DNA of 64,000 bases from Apostichopus japonicus (taxonomy: Eukaryota; Echinodermata; Holothuroidea; Aspidochirotida; Stichopodidae): NCBI RefSeq assembly GCF_037975245.1, contig NC_092567.1:10757376-10821375 (forward strand), in the 5' to 3' direction. Below, in pieces: positions 46,798 through 59,837 of the stretch. Made by a program: the position numbers and the translations under genes. The notes beneath the pieces were generated by a model. It saw nothing but the letters and a program-made list of their open reading frames with translations, made no database searches and was not told where the DNA came from. How positions within the stretch are numbered: position 1 is the stretch's first letter; every line of letters starts with the position of its first letter.

Positions 46798-48674
46798 ACA
46801 CCTCGAGATTCTCATTGTTAATGATGGAGTGACGTCACTGCTGCTGATGTCATCATTGATCAATTTCAAAGACAGTACTGTTACGTGACCGTTCTCAGAC
46901 TTAATGTGGAGAACAGATCACGTGACATAAAAAGGAGAACACGAGGATGAAAGTAAGTTTAAAGCATTTAATAAGCTATTTACATGGCAGAACAAAGTAT
47001 AAATATGAACATAATACATAACTATAGATTCTTAATTCAATTAACGTCTTTCTGGACTTGGAGAACCGGGGGGAGAGTTTCTGCTTATTTCTTGAGTTAC
47101 CTTATAGTGCTAGGCGGATAGTGTCCAGCTTTGCTTTAGAAGTAGTTCGGCTGGATGTAGATAAAGTTCAGATAGAGCGACGCGAATCCATTAGAGTGAG
47201 TAGGTCGGAGTTCCGACAAAAGTATAGAGTTAAATATGTACTGTGTTTAAAATGGGCACAGTAATCAATGCCAAGGAACCATCAGAGGTGTGGCAACCTC
47301 TGAACGGAACGAACGGAGAAAACGGAGAGGGCGCTCAATCGGGCGTCTGTGGCTTTTATCCCCGGAGTGTAAAGGAATGTTCCAGTAAGTTATGAATATT
47401 CATGAAGTCCGCAGAAACACTTTGTTGGCGAGTTCCAGTTATGTAGAATGTGTGAGCGCATCTGGGATCGTAACAATCGGAAGACTCGGAGACTTGAATG
47501 GTAACTTATATTACGCAATAGGGTAGATGAATAAGTGGGTTACATAACAGTACTAGTTAGTGTAAACAACACGTTTGCCCTGATTCATTAAACGTTTGAC
47601 CATTTTAGACAGATGTGTGTTAAATAGCTACTAAATTATCTCGTGATAACAGCTTAGAGAGAGATTCAGAGACGATGTAGTCGAAGTCAGTTTGTTCATC
47701 ATTTGCAATTTCGAAAGCGCCGACATTTAGACGAGTGACGAAGTGTACAAAATTTGATTTTATCACTGCATTTTCTGGAACTCTAATAACGTATTCCTGC
47801 CACCCCCCCCCCCCCTTACCACCCTATCCACTTTGCAAAGTAGGGTGTCAGCTACCACTTGCACCGTGGACCTACACCTATAATGTATTTTTAGTACAGT
47901 TTGAAGAACATTAAACAAAGAAGCCTGAGCGTAAAAACATGTAAAAAGATCCTTTACATAAACCTTCCTGTAACGAACTGGGATGCTCCTATAGATCCAG
48001 CAGTCCTCTTACATGCAGACTGGTTACGTGGTTATCAACATTTTTTTTTAATTCTTTTTGCATACATAATTTAATTTAAATTTGCTATCATACAAATCTC
48101 CTTTTTCTTCTTTGAACAAACGTTTGTAAACAGTGTTTAATTATGGCTCTTGTGATTTCTGATGACGTCACTGATGTTGGGTATTCCCTGATCCGTTCAT
48201 CGTCTCATGGATTATTATTCGTGATATGAGCATCGAATACTAGACTATCATGATTTGATTTCTTAATTTAATTCAAGATTCCTTCCTATTTGAGTTGTGT
48301 CATATGTTTTTGGTCGGATAACTGATCAGATATGCTAATGAGATGATAACAATTCTAACATGAGTGATTTAATAACTAAGAGGATACTAGTTGTAAACTG
48401 ATCAGGTATAAAACCGAGATTATAATGATAGTAAACTGATCGGTAATCTGAATGAGTTATAAGGATTGTAAACTGATCAGCTATATTACTGAGATGATAA
48501 ACTGATAAGTTCAAAATTAAGGAATCAAATAGATTGATTACTCAGCTGATATGAAGTTATAATCGAGGGCCAACATAAATCACTTGAATATAATGTTTAT
48601 TATTTCATTCCAGACCAAAGAAGATTAACTTGCACTTACATTTGTTCATCAATTTCTTTCATTTTATTTATCAG
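46798..48674. other. No supported gene; exon-like segment with stop
   Basis: 46798-46951 has a fair acceptor (TGATCTGTGTTTATAG) and a donor (AAA|GTAAGT) but every frame contains a stop. A C homopolymer lies near 47803-47815. 48300-48530 repeats GTAAACTGATCAG-like words at irregular spacing. Confidence 0.4.
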
Positions 48675-48727
48675 TTTGGAACTTGGGGAATAATCGCCGT
48701 CTGAATCTACAGACCGGTCAATGGCAG
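48675..48727 (+). CDS. Candidate exon upstream of the acidic-tail gene
   Basis: An acceptor (TTTCATTTTATTTATCAG) and a consensus donor (CAG|GTAAGA) bracket 53 nt. Only one frame is open: two bases completing a codon, then WNLGNNRRLNLQTGQWQ, leaving in phase 0. That exit phase fits the next plus-strand exon at 60099. The 11.4-kb intron this implies is long but possible in such genomes. The peptide itself is not diagnostic. Confidence 0.4.
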
Positions 48728-49865
48728 GTAAGAGATTGTGCACCTTTCGTTCAGATGTTGCTCATAATGCATTCTGGTCAGCTTATTTGAGCTAAGCTGC
48801 CCTCTGTAATACTTTACCAGTAAATATAAATAAATATTGTGATAGTATAATCGGTGAAATGCACTTAGTTGATGTTAGCAAAAGAATTAAATTGTGATTA
48901 ACAGAAACGAAATTAAAACAACAGACATTTTCTCTCCTCTTCCCCAAACGTTGGTCTAATGCTTTCCATATCGTTTTTTTTTTTCTACCTGAATGCCACC
49001 CCGTGTGTCCCATATTACCCAACCATAAATTAATTTTATTATTCAAGATATTCTCTCACAGGTATATATAAAAGCACAATCCTGCCTTGTAGAAACGAGA
49101 CACTCATGCTAAGTTCTAATCAGAATTGTATTCATGTTTGCTTACATTGTAGAAGGAAACTTACTTCATCAAAACATAGTGAATATTTATGTGTATTATC
49201 TACTATAGCGTTAACTGAAAAGATAACATAATGAAATCCTTTAAATACTGCTCGATTGTTGAAGGATATCAAAGTTTAAATGTTAGTGACGTGGTGTCCA
49301 TTTCACATTCAAAGAAGTGGAATATATTCCTTTAAGAAAGACATATAAAATTGTGATTACTTTTCTTTACTTCCTTCTACCACTGTCAAATCAGCTTTGA
49401 CAGAAAGAGACAACAAAGTTAAATTTTTAATATTAATAAGAAAAACTTCAGGTCGTCAATGGCAAACATTTTTCTTCATTTCATCCTGTAAATGTGATTT
49501 AATATTTTTTTAAAACAGAAGTTCCTGAAATAAGATACCAGTCGTACAACATATGAAAAACTGGTACTCCAGCTATATACTAAAATGCTGTATCCTTATA
49601 AACTTATAGAGAGTACTCATAATAGTACTCACGACGATTTAAGTGTATGTGACAAAATCACTCTAATTGTATTTTCTGAAACTCATTTCGAGATAGCCGT
49701 TACTGCATGTAAACATAGGACAAAAAGAAAGGATACTCGATGAAGTAGTTTCAGTTTGTAAAGATCCAACGTTATCCTTTGAGACATTCAGATAAAAGCA
49801 GAATTCAGATCGCTATTTAAGAAAGAAGAGAACATTGAGAGATTATACTTATATTGATGTTTTCA
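48728..49865. other. No supported feature, probably intron
   Basis: AT-rich DNA without recognisable coding content. Confidence 0.45.
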
Positions 49866-50212
49866 GTCCTGTTCAGGGCCAAGGCCCTCTCCAACGACTT
49901 TACAACTGAACCCTTGTCATTGGTAACTTGTCACACCTACACACCAAAGTGTGCACAATTCAATCAATCTCTCCTGGGGCACCACAGTACACCACAACCA
50001 CGTGTCCCCTGGGGGACTTCCCGTAAGGTGCAGCCACAAACCGGCGCACGCAACTATGTTTAAAAGTTACCTAGCAGGTCCCCATTTATACACCTGGGTG
50101 AAGAGAGGCAATGGAGGTAAAGCGCCTTGCCCAAGGACACAACGCAATGATCTGGCCAGGACTCGAACCTGTAATCCTTAGATCACAAGTCCACTGCCTT
50201 AAATGCCCAACG
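49866..50212 (-). repeat. tRNA-derived SINE, reverse orientation
   Basis: On the minus strand GCAGTGGACTTGTGATCTAA, a B box GGTTCGAGTCC (complement of 50159-50169) and TGTCCTTGGGCAAGGCGCTT match the SINE at 17349-17570. The body continues to about 49866 with GGTGCCCCAGGAGAGATTG-like text and ends near AGGGCCTTGGCCCTG. The ~350-bp length and tRNA head are typical of SINEs; the intact B box suggests it is younger than the 17.3-kb copy. Confidence 0.75.
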
Positions 50213-50672
50213 CCAAAACGCCCTCTCCATATCAGTGAGACGTTTAGCATTACAAATATTGTAAAGATACATCTAAAAGGTTTACTCATGGACATGTTTG
50301 TGACGTATAAGGCAATCATTTTGTCATACCGTCTTAAAGATGAACGATAGTGATTTTTCACCATCGACGAAAAAATACGATTTTATTCAAGAGTATTCTA
50401 GTTGGTTTCCATTTTACACATGTGAAAATTCAAGTCAATCCGATGTTGGGAAAGGCTTAAAAAAAATTCCTAAACTCGTTGATTTTTTAAACAAAAATTG
50501 GGCTTTTCGCAAAAAGCGATATGATGATCACGTGATCTACAGTGACATGTGACGTCATTATGATGATAACAACGTGAGCTCGGCGTAGTGTACTTCAGCA
50601 GTGTGCACTTAGTGTGTAAGTTTAGTTGCAACCTACTCTATATTGGACTCGACAAACAACGTAAACCACTAG
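50213..50672. other. Open frame of unknown nature before THAP frame
   Basis: A 70-codon ATG frame (50340-50552) reads polar and lysine-rich toward its end (KNWAFRKKRYDDHVIYSDM) and stops at the palindrome TGACGTCA. It could be the leader of a THAP-containing transposon or chance. Not recognised. Confidence 0.25.
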
Positions 50673-50942
50673 CAAAATCCAAGAAATTGCGTTGTAGGGG
50701 GATGCAACACAACGAATGTGGACTCTACAATAAGTTTTTTCAATTTTCCAAGCGGAAAAAGTAGTGAGAGATATCGGAAACTCTGGATACGATTTGTGAG
50801 GAGAACCAGGAAAGACTTCATCGCACCAGGAGTTTCTCATGGCAAGAATGTGAAAGTTTGTTCTGCCCACTTCACAGAAGATGATTCTCGGGCCCAATTG
50901 AAATTTGCGTGTGGCAAGGTCACTAAAGTAATAAAAGTTTGA
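50673..50942 (+). CDS. THAP-domain zinc finger (exon or transposon-derived frame)
   Basis: The frame opens after a stop at 50670-50672. It reads NCVVGGCNTTNVDSTISFFN, then FPSGKSSERYRKLWIRFVRR and later VKVCSAHFTEDDS. This is a THAP domain, a C2CH zinc-dependent DNA-binding module: CVVGGC supplies the first cysteine pair (C-x4-C), CSAH the C-x2-H pair, with the conserved FP after the first pair and the W in KLW. The usual C-terminal AVPTIF box is not seen, and the frame ends at 50940-50942. There is no upstream ATG in frame, so this is either an internal or last exon, or a decayed P-element/Kolobok-type transposase start. No transposase core was recognised downstream. Confidence 0.75.
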   Translation, partial: QNPRNCVVGGCNTTNVDSTISFFNFPSGKSSERYRKLWIRFVRRTRKDFIAPGVSHGKNVKVCSAHFTEDDSRAQLKFACGKVTKVIKV

Positions 50943-53900
50943 AAGATTGATGCTTTTATGCCGCATTATTTATATATATCCCGATAAATGCAACAGTAAG
51001 TGTTGGAACTGGAAGACATGTCAGACGTGAACAACCTAATGACTATGTGAGGAGAGAATCCACGTGCAAATTTCAATTGGGGCATGGACGTCGCTTAGGC
51101 AGAGTTTTTTTGGGGCAGAGATGTGTTCATACCCTCCAAACCACTTTAAATGTAATACGAATAGGAAATGTGTGTATGCTCGAGCGAAACAAAACATCGT
51201 GTAAGTATTACTTACGGTAGCTCACACTGTCACTTATGTTTGCACAGTGTGAAAGTACCGTTTGCGGACCTACGTGAAGTTGGGTTAGAATACGATTCCT
51301 CCTGAAGCCCAAACCACGAGGCATGCATGTGCATAAACGCAATAGGCATTGCATGTAGTGAGAAAATTGTTCGAGCTAGACTAACAACTCGATTGAGTTC
51401 AAATGCGGTTGTATTTCAAGCTCAATGAAACCTTTCTGTTGGATTTAATGACGCACGGAACAAGGAACGTTTATGTTTTACAGTAGGCCTAGTGCATACA
51501 AGCGAATCTACTTTGTTTAGAACTTTGGATTTTCTTATGGATGTTATACTAATCTACGTTTGAGACTATCATCACTATTGTTATTGTGCCAGTTTGACTG
51601 GTAAGTGAGCACATTCATACATCACTCTGTATAAAACCCGCCAAAAACGTGATCTTGAGATTTACGTTACTTTGGGTCAGCTTGCGAGTTACCTCTTCAG
51701 ATATTGGGAAATCGTTGCGAAATCGCCGCAAATTTGGTAAAAAATACTTGTAAACACGTGGTGAAGAAATCAAGAAACACTATGATATTCATTATCTATT
51801 TATGTCTTGAACATTACGCCGGAAAATAACAGTTATGCTGACACGAAATGCACGCACAGCTCCGTACTGAACAGTGCACAAATGAAAAGATCATCACAGT
51901 GACGTCATTCACTGACCTGAGGGCTGTTCAAGGTCGTTGCAGTGTTTGCAAATTCCTAAATTACGGAGGCGAAAAAACGATGTTTTAATTCCCATTATTA
52001 TAACTTTCCGGTGTGCTATTTGGAAAATGAAAAAAATATGTTGCTTGGTAACATATAAACTACATTATATATGAAAATGAGAGATTTTTTTTCTGTCACT
52101 ATCGTTCTACTTTAATGTTTTGAGGGGTTGTGAAAGTACATCAGTAAACTTCACGTTTCTTCTCCGATAAAATCGTATAATGCTATGCATCATTTTGAGC
52201 CTTGTTAATTTTTTTTAAGTTCTGTGCATTTGTTCATCGAAACACATAACAACAGTCGTAACAGTACGCTAACCCTGTATCCTACTGTAGCAGTTCCCTG
52301 GTTTTAACTGGTCATGTTTATGTTTTTGGTTGTTTCTGTTTGCGTGAACCGTGGGACTTCCATGCAATATTAAAACACTAACTGTTATGGGCATGCTTTA
52401 CCTCTTGCATATTCACAACTACATTTACTGATGACGTCATCTCTACGTCATCGCCCTCGTAACAGTCCACGCTAGTACCGCGTCCGTATACCAGTCAGAG
52501 GTGTATAAGCCGTTGTTGGGGAACCATCGCCTCTCACCCCGTTCAAATAGCACGGTTCTTTGTTGTCGTGTCCTAAAAATGCATTACTTGTTTATTCCTA
52601 TCCTTACTACATTCTGTTTTGACTGAAGAATCTTCAAGTTTTGAGTGACTTTCTTTTATATAATTATCTTCACTTCGACTACGGAATGGAATTCCCTTTT
52701 CCACACCATATTTGAATTCCATCCAGTGAATTGAAGTGGATCCCTTTATAAATATTACAACTGTCCTTCGATTTTCTATTTATTAACTCCGCGCCGCGCC
52801 TTTTGACGAAGTACTCTTTATCGCTGATCATCGCAAAGGCCTAGCTCTACGACACCATCGAGTTCATCGACTTCAGACCAGTCTTAAAAGATAAGTTATT
52901 CTTTCTATCTGGCGCCTTAAGTTTACTGTATCTTTGTTATATACTTATTTGTAGCATTCACGTTTATTATCCATATTATTTGTAGAATATAGAAATATTA
53001 TTATTTAAAATACCATTCGAAACCTGTCCATCTTTTCTTGTATGCGTTAACACCTTTGGAAACTCTTTCTGCCGGATACCAATTATTAGCATGTCGTTTC
53101 CGTAACACTAACATATATATTACTTTAAATATGTGGTTTTGATTCAAGTAATTACTAATAAAATAAATTAAACTATTTCTATGGCAATTTGAGAATTGGT
53201 CATATGGTGATTGGGATAATTTTGAAGTAAGTTATTGGAACAGATGTATATGGAATTTGACTCAAAAAAACTTATTTTAAGTTGGTTTCCATACTTTCGT
53301 AGTATTTAACTCAAATGAAGTTGTGAATTAAGTCACTGGGTAGACGTTTCGATAAAATGAAATAAAGCTGCATGCTACGTAATAGGTTATAACGTTGACC
53401 AATCCATATAATAGTCACACATAACTGGATACCACTGCAACTAATTAAGATCTGGGTATGTTGTTACAATCACATGATTCTTACTTATATGTGAGTTATT
53501 TATCGTTTTAATCAGATTCAGACAATAATGCGTCCCACAAATGTATTGTCATGTATCATTTGTTTGTTTCTAAACCTTTCATATCTCAGCCTACTTTTCT
53601 GGTCTGATATTGTGAAATAAAGTAACAATAAGTTTTCAAGGTCCTTATCTTTCCTTTAACGGTCAAGTTTGTAGCAAAAACAACACAAAAATTCATTATG
53701 ATATTCTTCCTTGTGAATAAAACCATGCTAATGAATTAACTGAGCTGCTTAAAAAGCTTCAGGGGATTTGAAGGATCACTTGCTTAAATTATGGTTTATC
53801 CAGATTATGTAATACGTCACTGATATAAGTGTGTGTGTTTCCAAGCAGGCTTATAGATATAATGAAAGGACGGTTCTGGTTTCTATTTGAAACTAATAAA

Positions 53901-55070
53901 CTCTGGTATATAAATCTGACTGTTTATGCTTGTAATGGTCATGGTCATTTGTATAAATGTAGGGAAGAGTAGCTATTTTAATTACTGACATTTCAAGGAC
54001 TCCGATCTAATACTCTTTTTTTTTTGGTCTTGTTTTTTTTTTGGTTGGGGGGGGGGGGTATTCGTGTAAAATGGGAATAAATTAAAAACTAGAAAGAAAC
54101 CTGTAGTAGTATATGAAGCTCTACTAACCCGCTCATGGTAACCAAAACATATGCAATCATAAGACAAGTATTCGTATTAGTTCCCGCGGGTTTTGACCAG
54201 ACACAAATACACATGCATTAGACGATGTTTTGCATTATACGAAGTAGTCAGGATCCAAGAGGTGGGGGAGGGGTGGGTAAGGGCTTGGAGTGGAGTTGTT
54301 CCAACTACGGTAAAGTCGGTTACTAAAAATCTGATTAAATATTTATAATTTGTCATCGGCTTATTGTTTATTGTAACATAATAATTATCTTCAATTGTTA
54401 AGGATGTTATACACCAGTGTGGGTTTGATAGGCAGACTAACGTTAAGCCTATCAATATTCAATGTCGGCCTAGGTCTATGGTCTAGCCTCTAGTCTTGGA
54501 TAATTTTGTCATTACAGGGCGTAACTAAGCCCAGAGCATGTCTCTATGGCTGATGGTAGTACTGGCACACACAAACAAATGTAGCCTGTAATGTAGCATA
54601 TGTACAGGCCACTAAGTATATAGGCCTAGGCAATGCTACAGTATTGCCTAGTCTCAGATCCCTTATTGTATTTTGTACACCTTACAAAGCGTGCTGGCAT
54701 ATTACAGTTTCCAACTACTTACCTGCAGCGTGGCACTCGATTTAGTAGCAACTATAGTATAATTACAGCTCTTGCTTGGTTTATTTTAGTTCGATGCATG
54801 TATGGAGGGGCCTTCTGTTAGTATAGGAAATCCTGTCAAGTAGGGTTGCATGTGTTCTCAAACCTTTGTAGTGTTGGGGGTTTGTAACTATGCCCTACCA
54901 AGTTCATGACTCCAGACTTACAATGAAATAAATGGAATTTCAGATGGCTTATTAGTCAGTTGAGTTCCAGTGTAGACACATAATGTGAACCACAGTGTGA
55001 CCGACAGGACAATTTAAAATACTTTATCGACCAAACAAATTTGGTTTTGATTTGCTGCAGATGAAAGTGC
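50943..55070. other. No supported feature
   Basis: AT-rich DNA. A ~77-codon open stretch after the THAP frame (50988-51220) is unrecognised. An exon-like segment at 51522-51601 is considered and rejected. T and G homopolymers lie near 54018-54060. Confidence 0.4.
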
Positions 55071-55379
55071 ATGCCCATCGGTGCCAAAGACAATGATATG
55101 TGCAGTGCTTCCTCTACAAAGATTTCTATGGCACAAACAGTACTCAAGTTTTCGAAAGGAAGAAGATCTGTTAGCGGGCAGACAGAACAAATGTATCAGT
55201 GTGTGACACGAGATGCTGAAAAACGGCTCAAAGAAGCTGCTGAACAGAGATGTAAGGATAAAATGCTATTGCCCAAGACATTCTGTCTACACATAACAGA
55301 GGAACACTACTTCTTCCTAAGCAAGTGTCTTTTGGTGTTGGTCATGTTGACAGTGACGAGTGAGTCATATTACGCATAA
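55071..55379 (+). CDS. Uncertain open frame with charged helical segment
   Basis: This 102-codon frame contains LKFSKGRRSVSGQTEQMYQC followed by VTRDAEKRLKEAAEQRCKDK, which has the look of a real charged helix. The frame ends with a hydrophobic LLVLVMLTV stretch. A good acceptor (TTTTGATTTGCTGCAG, ending 55060) lies just upstream but feeds a different frame, because an in-frame TGA follows it. It may be a decayed transposon exon or chance; no family was recognised. Confidence 0.25.
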   Translation: MPIGAKDNDMCSASSTKISMAQTVLKFSKGRRSVSGQTEQMYQCVTRDAEKRLKEAAEQRCKDKMLLPKTFCLHITEEHYFFLSKCLLVLVMLTVTSESYYA

Positions 55380-58300
55380 AAGAATTGTTTGTGTTACCAA
55401 AGCATAAGCTGGTTAATGTTTTGTTGTTGTTTATGTTGATCATTTTCTTTTATTTTCCAATTTTGTTTTGTTCATTCGATCTTTTCCGTTCTTTTTCTTA
55501 TTTTGTTTATTCATTTGACAATGAATAACTTACTTTGGTAGATTGAGGAGTTCCCTAAAGTTTCACTTTTACGATATAATACTACAGGGCAACAATTTGT
55601 GGTCAGGTGGCCCTGTGTGACCTTTGTCATTTTTTAACATAGTAATTGTTTTGTGTGGTCCTTGTATTTTAGGAATACATGTGCTGGCTCCAAGCCTCTT
55701 TTTTTTGAGAACTGTGGGAGAAGTAGACAATTTAATAGCTCTTTTGTATTGGTAGCAATATTCTTGGTGATGGATATGTATCTACAAATATATTTAAGGA
55801 CAATGATGAGACCCATTTATAAGTTTAAATTCGGGTTAAGTATTGTGCCTGGTAGGTCAATGGACCCCAGATACCAGGAAGTGAAGAGCAAGCTGGTCTA
55901 GAGCCGTCCAAATGGCAAACCTACCCCAAAGACGTTCCCCAACAGAGTGAACCTGTCCCTGATCGAAGTAACCCAATGAAGTAATTATATTTCCCGACTT
56001 TTTATTTGGTTGACCCTCGCCGCGATTGTGTTCTAACTAAGGACTTTGAGGCATTTTATTTTCAAATAAATTCAGTGGATTTCTTGTTTGATGTAACAGC
56101 TCTGATAAGATCTGTAAGTTACCCATTTATACCATTTAAATTTTTTTTTAAGTTTAAGTGATCCCATTGTTTTTAATACAAGATTCATGTGCATAGTAAA
56201 CCTACTATTTTTCCTTATGTTTATTTTTGTGTAAGCGTTACGCCTTTACAAGTTGTCCCCTCAGAGTCATCCGGTCCTACTCTCATGGGAAGGTGCTACT
56301 TGTAATTTTCCCAAACCTCAAAACATATATTTTTGCTTGATCACTGCGTTTTTGACCAGCTACATTTGCGTTAAAGGTGAGTCTCGAGGCAGACTTCAGG
56401 AGACGGACAGTGTTTAAAACTGCATTTGTTCAAATTATTTTTAACACAACATAGATTTGTTGCTTTCGAAATATAACACTGCCTTAAAAATCCACCAACT
56501 CTTAAAATGGGGGGAAGTCTAGTTCATAACTGTTCAAAATATCCAACACATCACAGTGTCATACTTAGTAAAAATTACCAGGGTTCAGCATTCCCGACCA
56601 ATGATTGTTTTCCGTTTCCAACTCCCGATCGTCCTTTTGATAGTTTCATTTATATCTATTTTTATCGCGCGAGACAGAGGCACTATCCAGCCAGCTAGTA
56701 CACATACGGCCGTTAACCTTCGTAGCGGGTGAATTTACATCATATTGCATTAGGCTCGAGTGACAAGGGCTGGAAAACCTTGCGAACCGTCCGAACCATG
56801 TTTGCGGGAAATCCGCGATGCTCGCGGGAAATCCAGCTCGGCTGGCGAAAAAAAAATCGGAAAAAAAAAATAGAAAAAAACGGGACGAAAAACTAAAAAA
56901 AACCCACAAAGGACAAATAAGTACATCTATAAAACAAAAGGAAAATTTCACAAGAAAAGTTTCAGAAACAAAAGGAAAATGTTCAGAGAGCGTGGTCGCA
57001 ATTTTAGTCACAATACCAATGAGTAATGATCGATGTGTCCCCAACCCACTTACAATGTCTATTTCGCAAGCTTCAGGGTATACGTGTCACACGGACACCC
57101 ACGGCCCAGCGCGGGAAGGTTGCTGTAATAAATCAGCCTCGCGGGAAATGTTTTGAACAATATTGCCATTCCACGTTCTTTTATATTTGTATTGTATGTT
57201 GGTTGGTAAACGTTTTCTTTCGTATGAATTTGACTTCAGTTCAGTGTTCCCACTAAGGTGCGGGATTCCCTTCAACTGACTCAGTAATCCCGCAAAGAAA
57301 ACATTTGTCTGCTGGAAATCCCCGCATAGTTTTTTGCATTCGCGATGAGTTTATACTCAATGTACAACTTATTAACTTGACCGTATAGAGAAAAAAAAAA
57401 CTGAAAATCAATTGTGTACCAATTGTGTATACATTTGAAAGGTGGTAGGCTACACCTTTCAAATTTTACGAAAGATCGAGCAAAGCACTTTCGAAAAATT
57501 CACTCCAAACTTGCATATCGTACTAAATGCAACTAATGTCATATAAACAAGGCTCTAGTGCATCCATTTATGAATATACCGTAAGAACACATCTGGTGTT
57601 AAGCGGGGGGAAAAGAAAGTATTTTCTGGCATTTCCAAAAATACCGAAAAAAATAATATCCTACCATAGTTAAGTGTATAGCAAATAGCCTAACCACCTC
57701 GGCGGTTATAACGGATCTCACGTAACTACAAAATCACAACTAATTGTATTTTGCGGAGTTTACGTTTTCTACAAGAACATGGAAACAGTGAGTCAATCAT
57801 GCCAAGTGGCCTAAAACATGTGATTACAAGGGTAACTTTCATAACGATGGATATAGCAAGGGGCCTTGATATCGTGCTATGCTTGTATGGTAGGGACTGT
57901 GCCTCGTGTTTCATGGGGTGTGCATGCGGAGGAGTCAGTTAGCTTGAGGTGTGTTTTACTTACCTTAATGTAACGGGGATATTTTACCTACTTTTCTTGA
58001 ACGTCTAAGATATCATTTCGCATAACTTTACCGATCCTTTACTGACTGACCTAATTAATTCTAGAGTGGAACGAAAAAAGTTTACTCCAGGAAAAGTTCC
58101 CTGGCAACGTGCCACAAAAATGTTAACAAACAGGTGTTAGACAGGGGATGAGCTCACAGTTGTTTGGCAAGGTACCTGGGAAAATTCGCAGTACATGTAC
58201 CGTGGTAGCTGGGTAGGGTTAAGCACTGCAGTAATAAACGCTGTTCGAAGGTTCACTGCATGATATCGCGCAGTTGATCGGAGATATTCACTAGTTTACT

Positions 58301-58557
58301 GTTTATTTGTACATGAAATTACACTCAGATTTTGTATTCACTACTCGATACATGAGAAGCAGCGTTAGTCGCTCAGTGTGTATATCATATCAACTGTCGT
58401 AAATTAAGTCAGTTCCGGCGAGAAGAGATAGAAAGAAGACAACCATTTTTCTGAGTTCGTCAACTCAGCGCCTGCTTGTCCAATATTGAAAGGTGACTGT
58501 ACTGTGTCGGCCTATACCGTCGGTCGCGTCATTCACGCGCTTTGAACCACTGGTGAT
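55380..58557. other. No supported feature; GCGGGAAA words at 56.8-57.2 kb
   Basis: GCGGGAAA occurs at 56804, 56824 and 57141 in a locally GC-richer patch with A homopolymers (56850-56900). Nothing else recognised. Confidence 0.4.
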
Positions 58558-58639
58558 ATGTCGAAGCGGAGGAAGCTGGACCCTGGAGATATTTGTCCTA
58601 ACTTTTTTTCATTAATTATGAAAAATTCCAGGCATGAGA

Positions 58640-58643
<4 letters not shown>
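58558..58643 (+). CDS. Possible short N-terminal exon
   Basis: An ATG frame reads [20 protein letters not shown] and continues into a TA microsatellite. The MSKRRK-D-P start recalls the first residues of some hAT-derived (ZBED/SCAN3-like) proteins, but there is too little sequence to decide. No donor was identified before the microsatellite. Confidence 0.2.
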
Positions 58644-58873
<230 letters not shown>

Positions 58874-59089
58874 CCATTGCATTAACATACAGTCTGTTCA
58901 AAGTATCTCTCTCGAGATCAGGCTTTAGGAATCACAAATGATTGGAGTTGGTCAGCATCATGTTTGATCTCTAGAGTAAGGCGAGATATGTCACCAAAAA
59001 CAGAACTAGTATTTTTCGATACAGGTGACAAACGCCACAGTGGAATTACGACCTTCCTTACCGGTTTCGAACCTCTGGAAATACAGTCA

Positions 59090-59207
59090 GCGTCCATAGC
59101 CTAGTGGTTGAGGTGTCCGTGTACAGAGCGGAAGGCCCCTGGTTCGAATCCCAATGGAGGCTGAAAGATTTTTCACTGTTCTTGATTTTCAACTCATTAC
59201 GATCTTC

Positions 59208-59259
<52 letters not shown>

Positions 59260-59300
59260 AGATATATATCTAGATATATATATATATATATATGTTCTAA
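59090..59300 (+). repeat. tRNA-derived SINE ending in a TA tract
   Basis: TAGCCTAGTGGTTGAGG (A box, 59097-59113) and a perfect B box GGTTCGAATCC (59141-59151) are followed by GGAGGCTGAAAGATTTTTC. A (TA)n tract with GATATATATCTAGATATATA lies at 59211-59292, possibly grown from the SINE tail. It is a different family from the SINEs at 16.9, 17.3 and 49.9 kb. Confidence 0.7.
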
Positions 59301-59749
59301 ATGTTCTTTGCCTAACGTTAAACAGAGAGAGTCAACTATTGGTAAACTGATTATATGCGCATGTACAAACTTCCAATTAAACATACACACACAGGGTAAA
59401 TTTAGAAAGAAAAGATATGTGCAAGGTTTATGATATTTCATAATTGTTACAATGATCAAAGATCTAGACTATTCTATTTAATTTTTCCCTTGTGGCTCTT
59501 ATTTTATGTTTTCATCGTACAACTGAATTTCCCAAACTGTCATGACATCTTTACACGATCAATAAAACGATAGAAACATATCATCTAAGACGAAGGGGGA
59601 TGGGGGGGGGTGTGGGGGAAGCTAATGTGTTGCTTAGTGGGCTAACCAATAATTTGCTTTATTTGCCATTACATCGATCCAACCACGGGGTTATTGGCTA
59701 TATCTTTGAATACTGCCCTCTTTTCCCTTTTCTTGAGAAGTTCATCATT

Positions 59750-59837
59750 ATGACGTCACTCAGTGTTTCATGACGTCACTCAGTGTTGGATGAAGTCACT
59801 CAGTGTTAGATTACGTCACACAGTGTTTGATGACGGG
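59750..59837. promoter_or_regulatory. 20-bp tandem array built on CRE palindromes
   Basis: Four and a partial copy of ATGACGTCACTCAGTGTTTS start at 59750, 59770, 59790, 59810 and 59830. The first two have the intact palindrome TGACGTCA; the others carry TGAAGTCA, TTACGTCA and TGACGGGT. TGACGTCA is the consensus for CREB/ATF bZIP factors. The array lies about 260 bp upstream of the exon at 60099, within the intron of the acidic-tail gene. A regulatory role is inferred only. Confidence 0.6.

Noticed and set aside
46798-46951. Splice-flanked segment reading HLEILIVNDGVTSLLLMSSL
   Set aside because: LRR-like at first glance, but all three frames contain a stop before the donor.
51522-51601. Acceptor-donor bracketed open segment (80 nt)
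   Set aside because: One frame is open but the peptide is low in information and no neighbour exon fits; chance is likely in AT-rich DNA.
54721-54840. Minus-strand donor GCAG|GTAAGT near 54719
   Set aside because: Only a 29-nt segment could be bracketed by a poor acceptor; too short to support.
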